Shown here in pieces: positions 55,957-64,000 of a DNA stretch of 64,000 nucleotides. Source of the stretch: Hygrophila difformis (Eukaryota > Streptophyta > Magnoliopsida > Lamiales > Acanthaceae); NCBI GenBank assembly GCA_030278955.1, contig JAOANR010000014.1, positions 12,278,068 through 12,342,067 on the forward strand. Reading direction: 5' to 3'. Position numbers and translations under genes: made by a program. Under the pieces are notes generated by a model. That model saw only the letters and a list, made by a program, of their open reading frames with translations, was not told the origin of the DNA and ran no database searches. Position 1 is the first letter of the stretch. Every line of letters starts with the position of its first letter.

Positions 55957-57856
55957 GAATAGTTCTAAGCCTATCAAACTTATCTCCCTCCATGGCTTTG
56001 GTTAGGATGTCAGCACGCTGCTCTGACGACCCTACATGTTGAATATCACAAATGTTATCTTCAACCAAATCTCTAATGAAATGATACCTGATATCAATAT
56101 GTTTGCTTCTATTGTGAAGCACATGATTCTTAGAGAGGTTTATAGCATTTGTATTATCACATAGCACTACAAATTTCTCTTGATGCACTCCATAGTCTGC
56201 CAAAGTTTGCTTCATCCACATAAGTTGAGAGCAGCAATATGTAGTAGCTATGTATTCTGCTTCAGCTGTAGATAGAGCAACTATGTTCTGTTTCCTTGAA
56301 TACCAACTAACTAAATTGTCACCAAGGTAGAAACAACCACCTGTTGTTGATCGTCTGTCATCACAACTGCCTGCCCAGTCTGAATCTGTGTATCCTATAA
56401 GATCAAGTGATGATCTTTTAGAGTACCAAATTCCAAGTCCAGTGGTTCCCTTAATATATCTCATGATTCTCTTAGCTGCCTTGAGGTGTGTCTCTTTAGG
56501 TTGAGATTGAAATCTAGCACATACTCCAGTACTATATGAGATATCCGGTCTGGTTGCTGTTAGGTAGAGAAGACTACCTATCATACTCCTATAGAGCTTT
56601 TGATCAACATCACTGCTAGTATCACTTTTAGAAAGTTTCTCATGGAAACCCTGAGGTGTTCTAGCCACTTTACTGTCTTCCAAGTTAAACTTCTTGAGCA
56701 TATTAGTTGCATACTTCTCTTGTGACAAGAATATCCCATCCTTTCCTTGTTTAATCTGTAATCCAAGAAAATAATGCAATTCTCCAAGCATACTCATCTC
56801 AAATTCTGTCTTCATAGCATGTATAAATCCTTTTCTTAGTTCTTCTGAAGTAGAACCAAAAATGATGTCATCAACATACACTTGAACAACTATGATATGT
56901 TTATCTGAATGCTTAATAAAAAGGGTCTTATCCACATTTCCTCTGGAATAACCGTTGTTGACAAGGAACTGTGACAACCGTTCATACCAGGCTCGAGGTG
57001 CTTGTTTAAGACTATATAGAGCACCCCTGACTCTGTAAACATAATATGGATGTTTATAATCTTCAAATCCAGCTGGTTGAGCCACATATATTTCCTCCTT
57101 TATTTTCCCATTCAGAAAAGCAGTCTTTATATCCATTTGGTATAACTTGAAATCCAAATAGCATGCAACAGATAACAAGATCCTTACTGCTTCCATTCTG
57201 GCCACTGGTGCATATGTCTCTCCATAGTCCAAACCTTCAATTTGTGTGTAGCCTTGAGCTACTAATCTAGCTTTATTTCTAACTATGTTTCCATGCTCAT
57301 CTTTCTTGTTTCTGAAAATCCATTTAGTACCAATGATGTTGATGTTGTCAGGTGGTGGTACTAACTCCCATACTGAGTTTCTTTCAAATTGAAGTAATTC
57401 ATCTTGCATGGCAGCGATCCAATACTCATCTTTGAAAGCTTCTGTAGCATTTTTTGGTTCCACCTTGGATATGAAGCAATTCATACAAGCTAGTTGCTTG
57501 TAATCAATTCTCTTGCTTCTGGTCTGCCTTGGTGCATCCACTCCTCCAATAATATCAGTATTAGAATGATGCTTCAAGGTTCTAGGACCTTTCCTCTTAT
57601 CAACATCAGTAGTGTCAAATGGTTGTTGCTCTTCTTCAGTATCAACTAAAGACTCATATTCTGCACCAGTTTCTACATCAGCATCCATTGATGGTTCATG
57701 TGATTCCTCAGATGGTGGATCAATAATAGGGAAGTAATGTAGACCATCTTCATCTTCAGATAATCCTTTAGATAAAGAATTATGTCTTTGGAAGTAATGT
57801 AGACCCAAAATGTCTACATTTGGAAGTGTACTATCATGAAGCATAGACCTTGCCAT
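55931..57856 (-). pseudogene. Copia-3 RT and RNase H (open), with integrase C-terminus deleted
   Basis: A 641-codon open frame. Its start is only MARSMLHD from the integrase C-terminal region, followed by a jump to an acidic linker. Intact RT follows: KWIFRNKKDEHG, KARLVAQGYTQ, YQMDIKTAFLNG and the catalytic YVDDIIFGST. Then RNase H with YTDSDWAG, AEAEYIA and the final HIDIRYHFIRD. About 130 residues of the integrase C-terminal domain present in Copia-2 are missing between MARSMLHD and the linker. Short direct repeats (GGAAGTAATGTAGACC, 57732 and 57790) lie in that junction area. It is in the same frame as gag. Confidence 0.88.
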
Positions 57857-58780
57857 CTCCTGTAAGGTACTGTTGTTTCTTTCAGCAATACCATTTTGTT
57901 GAGGAGTCTTTGGGGCAGAGAACTCTTGAGCAACTCCATATAGTTTACAGAAATCAGTAAATTGTTGATTGTCAAACTCTCTTCCATGATCAGTTCTAAT
58001 CCTTTTGATCTTTCCTTATCTTTGATTCATGATCTTCAGGCTTATAGACTCAAAATACTCAAAGGCTTCATCTTTAGATCTGAGAAAACAAACAAAAGTG
58101 AATCTAGAAAAATCATCAACTATCACAAGTACATACCTCTTGCCATTAAGGCTTTCAACTTCTAATGGACCCATCAAGTCCATATGAATAAGTTCAAGGC
58201 AGTGATTTGTGGTAATTTCATCAACTCGTTTGTGTTGAGCCTTAGTTTGTTTTCCTTTGAAACATCCTTTACAGACAATTTTGGAATTGTTCTGTAGTTT
58301 GGGCAACCCTTTGACAGCTCCAGAAATGCTTAATTTGTAGAGAGTTTGATAATTCAAGTGTGCCATTCTCTTGTGCCATAGGCTTGTAAGATCTTCTTTC
58401 AAAATCAAAGCCCTGTCTACTGTTTCCTTTAAGATATAACAATTGTTAGTAGACCTTTTACCTGACATAATACACTTATTGTCTTTAAACACATAACAAG
58501 TATTCATGTCAAATAGCACTAAGGATTTTTCATCACATAATTGGCTTATGGAAATCAAGTTTGTAGTCAGTCCTTCAACAAAATAAACTTTAGAAAGATT
58601 AGAAAGGACTCCCTTGTCAATTTTACCATAACCAGTGATCTTGCTTTTAGCACCATCACCATACATCACCTCTCCACAATCTTGTTCTGTGAAGTTTTGA
58701 AGAATGTTCTTGGTTCCAGTCATATGCCTAGAGCATCCAGAGTCAAAATACCACAAGGTATTTTTATGGTGTGCCTGCAA
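57857..58780 (-). pseudogene. Copia-3 protease and integrase core, stop-interrupted
   Basis: Protease with YFDSGCSRHMTG. GAG-pre-integrase zinc residues (HKRMAHLNY ... CKGC). Integrase core with MDLMGP and, after a TAA at 58016-58018, RTDHGREF and the QQNGIAERNN glutamate region. The frame is continuous with gag and RT apart from stops. Confidence 0.88.
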
Positions 58781-58828
58781 TGATACAACAACAAGACCAA
58801 GTGATTATTGATTAGAATGTTTAAGTAT

Positions 58829-60724
58829 TCAGGCCTTACGAATCTGGATCTTCTTCTGTAGTTCTAACGACGGCCAGACAACAGGTCTTCCATTTATGAG
58901 ATCTCGAATAATCCTTAGACAAGTGTCTGCTTGATGACCAGGTAGGCCACAATAGATGCAATCCCTTGAGTCTTGAGGTGCAATATTGACTTGAATAGGC
59001 ACATTTTTATAAGTAGCAGCAATGCTTGATTCTTCACCAAGATATCCTCCACTGACAAAGGTTCTCTTGGTTGATTTGAACTTATTTGGCTTCCCTTTCT
59101 TCTTGTAACCAATACCTAAAAGATCACCAGGCCTTTTGCATAATGAAAGAACTGAATCCAATTTATTTTTACCTTTTACTGTTTGAGAGAGTTCATTGCA
59201 TTTAGCTTGAAGTTGTTGATTTTCTGTGGCCAAACAGGTCTTTGCATCAGAAAGTTTGGAGCATTCAACTTGAAGTTCCTCTACTTTGAGCTTAGCAAGT
59301 TTCAATTCCTTTTGAATTTTGATCTTCTCAGCAGATAGATTATCATAGGAAATTCCGAGGTCAGCCAGCTGAGATAACAACTTCTTGTTCTCACTGAAGG
59401 CAGTATCATACTCGAACTTTAACTCTTCAAAAGCATCAGCTAGCTTTGAGTATATTTCACTGATATTACCTGCACTCATAGAATCATCTTCATCAGTAGA
59501 ATAATCTATTGAATTTGTTATACCTGGTTGGGGGCTACAATCACGAATAGTCAATGCTACAACATCTTCTGAATCACTTTGTTGTTCATCAGTTGCCTCA
59601 ACATCGGATTCACCATCACTGAGAGTAGCTTGATATGCTTTTCCTTATTTCCTCTTGGCAGTAGGACATTACTTCTTGACATGTCCTTTTCCTCCACATT
59701 CATAGCACACAATAGAAGAGAATTTGTCAAATTTCTCTGGCTCCTTAAGTTTCCTGACATTGTTGCCTTTGCCTTCATATTTCTTAGATCCTTTATTATG
59801 TTGTTTGTCAGACGTTGAAACACCATGAGAACTGGATTTCTGAGGCTTGCCTTTCTGTAACTGTCTTGCTCTCTTTTCTTGAAGAAATTTAGCCATTCTT
59901 CTAGTGATCAAGGATAATTCCTCATCTAAATCATCATCCGAACCATCAATCTTCTCAGCATTTTGAGCAATACTCTTCGATTTTCCTTTGTTCCTTGACT
60001 CCAAATGATTCATCTCATAGTTTTGCAAATTCCCAACCAATTCTTCCAAGGTCATCGTATTGGTCTTTTCACTCTCCCCAAGAACTGAAATCTTTCCAGA
60101 GTATTTAGGTGACACAGTACGTAGCATCTTCCGGACCAGTTTTTGTTCATCAAAATGCATTCCAAGCTCTATGCATTGATTAACCACATTTTGAAATCTT
60201 TCAAAATATGTTGAGATGTTTTCATCATCTGTCATCTCCAACCTGTCATACAAAGATTCAACGCGATGTAATCGAGTTAGTTTAACATCAACAGAACCTT
60301 CAAACCTGACTTCAAGAAATCTCCACATATCATGGGCGTTTTTGCAATTCTTGATCATCCTATGTTGTGCCTCTTCCATGGCTCCACTGATTGCATTCAT
60401 AGCTGCATAATTCCCTTGTTTTGCAGCCCTTTCTACCACTGTGTATTCAGCCTTTCTAGCTAATCGAATTATTGGTGCAACAGCTGGTGCAGCAGTGGTT
60501 GTGGTGGCAGTTGTAGAAGTGGTGTCCGTTGATGTGGATGTGGTCGTAGTTGCAGTGACAACGGCAGGAGTCTCAGTCCTCGTTGGTGGTTCCCATGCTT
60601 CTTCGACTGCATCCCAGACATCCTCTCCAAGAGCCCTATGATAGCACTCCATTCTTGACTTCCAGTAGCTGTAATTGTTTCCATCGAAGACCGATGGACG
60701 TAGATGCGAAATTTCCCTACTCAT
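58829..60724 (-). pseudogene. Copia-3 gag with two internal stops
   Basis: It starts MSREISHLRPSVFDG at 60724. A UBN2/gag-polypeptide region follows (VWDAVEEAW, LVRKMLRTVSPKY), then a Thr-rich loop near residues 55-90. The first zinc knuckle CYECGGKGHVKK is cut by TAA where its last Cys should follow (59669-59671). Another TAA lies a few codons on. The frame then continues (59554-58829) through a coiled coil to the second knuckle CIYCGLPGHQADTC. A further stop at 58829 separates it from pol. Confidence 0.9.
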
Positions 60725-60761
60725 GATGAATCTTGAATCTTCAGAAAAAGCGTTTGAAGAT

Positions 60762-60775
60762 TGGCTCTGATACCA
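60762..60775 (-). promoter_or_regulatory. Copia-3 primer binding site, tRNA-Met
   Basis: TGGTATCAGAGCCA on the minus strand, separated from the 5' LTR (60778) by two bases. Confidence 0.92.
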
Positions 60776-60777
60776 AT

Positions 60778-61446
60778 TGACAGTCCAAACGAGTAGGGTG
60801 TTAACCAGTGGTTCTGATCACACACACACGATTGCAGAAAAGTAAAGAACAATCGTTTGTTGACCCGGTTCGGACCTCCTGTCCTACATCCGGGGGATCC
60901 CAATCCAGGCGAGAATACTTCAACAAAGATCAAGAACGACTACAGGACTCGAAACTAGTTTTTATCAACTCGATCTAGAAGTTGACAAGACTCCCCCTCA
61001 ACCTCTAATCTCCCTAATTAGAAACTCTGTAACAATCATGTAGTTCCTGCAAATTGTTGACATCCCTGAACAAGAACCCTATACTATTCCAAGAAGATTC
61101 CTTACTTGGATTTACAACTCGATCTAAGATATACAAACATGAATTACACACTAATTCACTCCAGAACAAAACCCTTAATCATCTAATCATGAAGAACACG
61201 TTTTGACTCTAGAGTATATCTTCTAATCAAGACTAATTGCTCTCGGTAAAGTGTAGAAGATTGAAAGTAAAAATACAAAGTCTAACTCAAAGACACAAGT
61301 GAATAGAATATTTATAATCTGAGAATCGCCTTGGTCTTTACGTCCCTGGAGCTGGTGAGGCTTGATCGTCAAAAACAAAACTGCATTTTTGTTAGTGTGT
61401 TGTATTGACACCTATAAGATCCTGCATGAAATGTTTAGTGCCAACA
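60778..61446 (-). repeat. Copia-3 5' LTR
   Basis: Plus-strand ends TGACAG and GCCAACA. A minus-strand TATAAATA promoter block lies near 61310. About 1% different from 52995-53670. Confidence 0.93.
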
Positions 61447-61925
61447 AGATTTAGATACATTAATCCTTAGTCCTGCAAATGAGGATAAAATATCATCAAG
61501 GCACTTTGCACTCTCAATAGAAGCTTTGATAACAAAATAAGATCGTCCGAGAAGAATTTTTTCGATAAATGGTTAAGAGCCGTTCCATTCCATAAAATGG
61601 CATACAACGGGGACCGAACACAATATATAATAATGGTTAGGAGTCTATTCGGGATAGTCCAACTCCCCTCTAAAAAAATCCCATTTAATATTACCGTATG
61701 CTTTCTCGATATCTATTTCAAGGAGAAAATTTACGAAGCGAAGATTTCAATTTTTGGAAGCCGTGATCGCCTCTTGCAAGATAATAGCATTACCTGAATT
61801 TCCATGTCCAGGCACGAATGTTGTTTGAGCTATGCTAATATAATCTTTTAAATAAGGCCTCAAGCGGTTGACAATGACTTCCGTAAGAACTTTGTAGCAA
61901 ACATTGCACAAACAGAATAAGAACC
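61447..61925 (-). mobile_element. LINE B, 5'-truncated RT N-terminal part
   Basis: The minus strand reads YKVLTEVIVNRLRPYL, then FVPGHGNSGNAI and LRINVSKS, the standard order of plant LINE RT. SNAYAST follows on the far side of Copia-3 at 52994. The copy is 5'-truncated near 61925. Confidence 0.82.
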
Positions 61926-62473
61926 CTAATCATCTTGCAAGTATACCTAATTACCAATTTGGTCCTTTCATTTGCTAATTACTAAAGACATCCTATAAGT
62001 ATCCTATTTTAACCAGTTTAATCCTTTGACCCCCAAATTAGTCTAAACTGCTGAGGTGGGATTGATTAAGGGGTTAAAAGTGATTTAATCATATCCATGT
62101 CATTTGGGTTTTACTCTAATCCGGATCTATACACGGGTCGGGTAATAATACAGATTCAATCTCAAAAAAGAAATAAGCTCTTTCTCTTCAACATGAACAT
62201 CCAGATCTATACATAACAGAGGTCATAAGAATGGTCCCGTGTGTTTCTTAGGTGTGAAACCGACAAGTAGAAAAGAAATAGTTTTTGTCGAGCATACAAC
62301 AGTTTGTTTTATCAATCGTTTGTGGTCCCATCACATAGAGTAACAAGACCATATACCAACGATGCATTGAATATTGAGTAAGAAAAATAACAACTTGGAC
62401 TGGAAATTTATATTGACTTATTTCACTGCATTCTATACCATGTAGATATATTAAACATCATATTTGCTTTCAT
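61926..62473. other. Spacer, nothing recognised
   Basis: No gene or repeat family identified. Confidence 0.5.
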
Positions 62474-63670
62474 GCAGAGCCCGAGAATGATGTGTTTGCT
62501 GATGAAGAGAACCTAGAGGATTTGAGTGACAATAATGAGTCAAAAGAAGACTTTGAGTATCACATGCAGGAGGTGGAATATTCTACAGATGAGCTAAATG
62601 AGGACACTACAAATACAAGAAAAGAGGACTTAGCTCAAGTGGTTAAGTCCATTGACTTCCAACTGAAGGTTGGAGGTTCGATTCCCCACTAGCCCCTTAT
62701 CCTTCCCTTTTATTTGCTTTTTAATTTGTGTGGCATCGGCTTCCACCACCCCTTTCCCAGGCCTTTAATGGCTCCTCAAAAAAACAAAATAATGGCAAAG
62801 AGATCGTAGTAGATTATTCCATTGTTGCAGATGATACTCTTGAGGATGATGCAAATATTCAAGATGATAATGAAGTTGTAATTGAGGATGGAGATGACCT
62901 ACAAATCACGAGGGTGTCTGATGATGAGTCTATTCCATAGAAATCCAAGATTTTTGACCCTACTAGAATTTTTTCCCCTGAGCTGGAGTTGGGTATGATT
63001 TTTAGCTGCAAGAAAAAGTTAAAGACAACAATTCAATCTTATGCTATCAATGGAAAAAGGAGTATCAAATTTCCTAAGAATGATAAGATAAGGTTGTATG
63101 CAAAGTGTGTTGATGAGAGTTGCCCTTGGTCATTGCGAGCTAGGAAAGTGGAATAGGAGCATTGTTTTGAAATTCACCAGCTTCAAATCAACATAAATAT
63201 AAAGGGGATCAGAGGGTGGAAAATGTCACCTCCACATGGCTAGCAGCTAAGTACAAAAACAAATTTGTGAATGATCCAAAAAGAGACATGCAGGCTTTTA
63301 GGATAGAGTCAAGTCGTGAGATCAGAGTGACATAACTAAAGTTCAAGTTTATAGGACTGAGATGAAATCTTTGTGGATGATTGGAGGCACTCCAGATCAT
63401 CAATATGAGATGTTATGGAATTTTGTAGAGTAGGTGAAAAACAGTTCCACAGTTAGGCTTGAGACTGTTGGGAGTGATTCAAGAAATGGATTTGACAGGA
63501 TATGCATATGCCTTCATGCACAGAAAATAGGCTTTATAAAAGGATGTAGGCTTTGATTTGCATGGATGGATGTTGGTTGAAGGGGGCAAATGAGGCATAC
63601 TACTCACTGGAGTTGGCATTGATGTAAATAATAGCTATTTTCCGATTAAATATGTTGTGGTTGGTACTAA
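62474..63670 (+). pseudogene. MULE (MuDR-type) transposase N-terminal region, decayed
   Basis: After an acceptor-like CATGCAG near 62477 comes an acidic stretch (NDVFADEENLEDL ... DDTLEDDANIQDD), as in plant MULE transposases. Then the MuDR N-terminal DNA-binding domain: LELGMIFSCKKKLKTTIQSY, FPKNDKIRLYAKC and ESCPW. Further on, FDRICICLHAQKIGF and GCRL lead to a DVG-LKGA block resembling the start of the catalytic domain (LDGCFLKGP). Stops and frameshifts occur from about 62938 onward. A SINE interrupts the acidic region. Only the front of the gene is present and no terminal inverted repeats were found. Confidence 0.75.
62627..62796 (+). mobile_element. tRNA-derived SINE with A and B boxes
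   Basis: A box TAGCTCAAGTGG (62631-62642) and B box GGTTCGATTCC (62675-62685), spaced as in tRNA genes. The body shares the TTTGCTTTTTAATTTGTGTGG-like block with the other SINEs here, with an A-rich 3' end at about 62778-62790. AAAGAG repeats flank it (62621-62626 and 62797-62802). Confidence 0.82.
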
Positions 63671-64000
63671 AAGTAGTGAAACTCGGTTATTCACAAGTCC
63701 CAACTCAGATTCGTAACTCAGAGATCTCAAATGTAGATAATATTTAGATAGAATAAGTTTTAATTAGACAAGTATTCATGCCAATAGTACAAAATAGAAA
63801 ACTATTTATGTGTTACGATTTAAAATCGTAAAAAAATTTGAAACCGTATTGTTTACGACTTATAAAATACTAAACCAAACCATAATTTTTACACCGTAAA
63901 ATAAACAAAACCGTAAAAACACGGTTTGGTCCGATTTTGTTTAAAGTCCGAACCGTATTATGATCACTCCTACTCATACCTCACAAACTGCAAATACATA
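63671..64000. other. AT-rich spacer rich in AACCGT/ACGGTT words
   Basis: 63800-63960 has several AAACCGTA and ACGGTTTGGT words in both orientations, as in the ends of some plant DNA transposon repeats. No defined element could be drawn before the window ends. Confidence 0.4.

Larger units (their letters stand above)
52995..61446 (-). mobile_element. Copia-3: full-length Sirevirus-like Copia element with intact extra ORF
   Basis: LTRs 52995-53670 (676 bp) and 60778-61446 (669 bp) are flanked by AGATT (52990-52994 and 61447-61451). Minus-strand order: LTR, tRNA-Met primer site, gag, protease, integrase, RT, RNase H, extra ORF, purine tract (AAATGAGGGGAGAT), LTR. Gag and pol share one frame, broken by at least four stops. 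The integrase C-terminal region is deleted. RT-RNase H and the extra ORF are open. The LTRs differ at about 8-9 sites plus small indels, near 1%. It differs from Copia-2 in LTR sequence, so it is a separate family. Confidence 0.94.

Noticed and set aside
58775..58839. Possible 65-nt intron between Copia-3 gag and pol (GTAAGG ... TTGCAG)
   Set aside because: Removing 65 nt would break the gag-pol frame and run into a stop. The unspliced frame is the one that continues on both sides.
62627..62700. tRNA gene from good A and B boxes
   Set aside because: No acceptor stem pairing or cloverleaf follows. The sequence runs on into a body shared with two other insertions and is flanked by target duplications, so it is a SINE head.
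1..64000. CRISPR arrays, bacterial operons, riboswitches or organelle DNA
   Set aside because: No spaced identical repeats with unique spacers, and no rRNA, chloroplast or mitochondrial genes were recognised. The palindrome arrays have variable units and are part of an LTR element.

Overview
This is a plant nuclear window, probably from a eudicot and perhaps an asterid (that part is a guess). It has AT-rich spacers, GT-AG introns, tRNA-primed LTR retrotransposons, L1-type LINEs with RNase H, a Stowaway MITE, a MULE relic and one intronless AP2/ERF gene. That ERF gene (8540-8920, minus) is the only host gene I would defend as intact. Almost everything else is transposons nested inside older transposons.

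Layout. 1-1460: decayed caulimovirid-like coat-protein region. 1461-3391: 3' part of a Copia element (Copia-1). 3392-6159: tandem short LTR element with two full LTRs and a third partial interior. 6160-13186: spacer with the ERF gene, a hAT-like element with an 8-bp target duplication, two SINEs and other repeats. 13203-32725: a 5'-truncated LINE (LINE A) split by an 18.2-kb LTR element (13945-32196, target duplication CCCTC, tRNA-Asp primer site). This element carries no gag, protease, RT or integrase but does carry one large spliced gene. 32726-37025: mostly empty, with a Rab5-like exon relic, an unrecognised two-exon candidate, a dispersed repeat and a MITE. 37026-49994: an old Copia (Copia-4) split by Copia-2 (39628-48319, target duplication AACTG). 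50530-61925: a second LINE (LINE B) split by Copia-3 (52995-61446, target duplication AGATT). 62474-63670: a MULE transposase pseudogene carrying a SINE.

Most interesting theme. A protein domain resembling the family I know as 'putative plant transposon protein' (Pfam Transposase_32) occurs four times. It is the extra ORF downstream of pol in three Sirevirus-like Copia copies (1464-2153, 40822-42496, 54086-55570). It also forms the C-terminal part of the 1428-residue spliced protein of the Gypsy-type non-autonomous element (20136-25979). Where the upstream side survives, each gene starts with a similar M-[AE]-[SP]-S/K-rich N-terminus. Each also has its own promoter-like region with several TGGGCC/GGCCCA site II motifs. 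This looks like an accessory gene with its own promoter travelling on unrelated retroelement superfamilies. The Gypsy-type element also holds arrays of nested CpG-rich palindromes, some of them directly upstream of its two TATA boxes, a feature I do not recognise.

The 500-N gap at 13956-14455 lies inside the left LTR. The right LTR shows that nothing is missing there.
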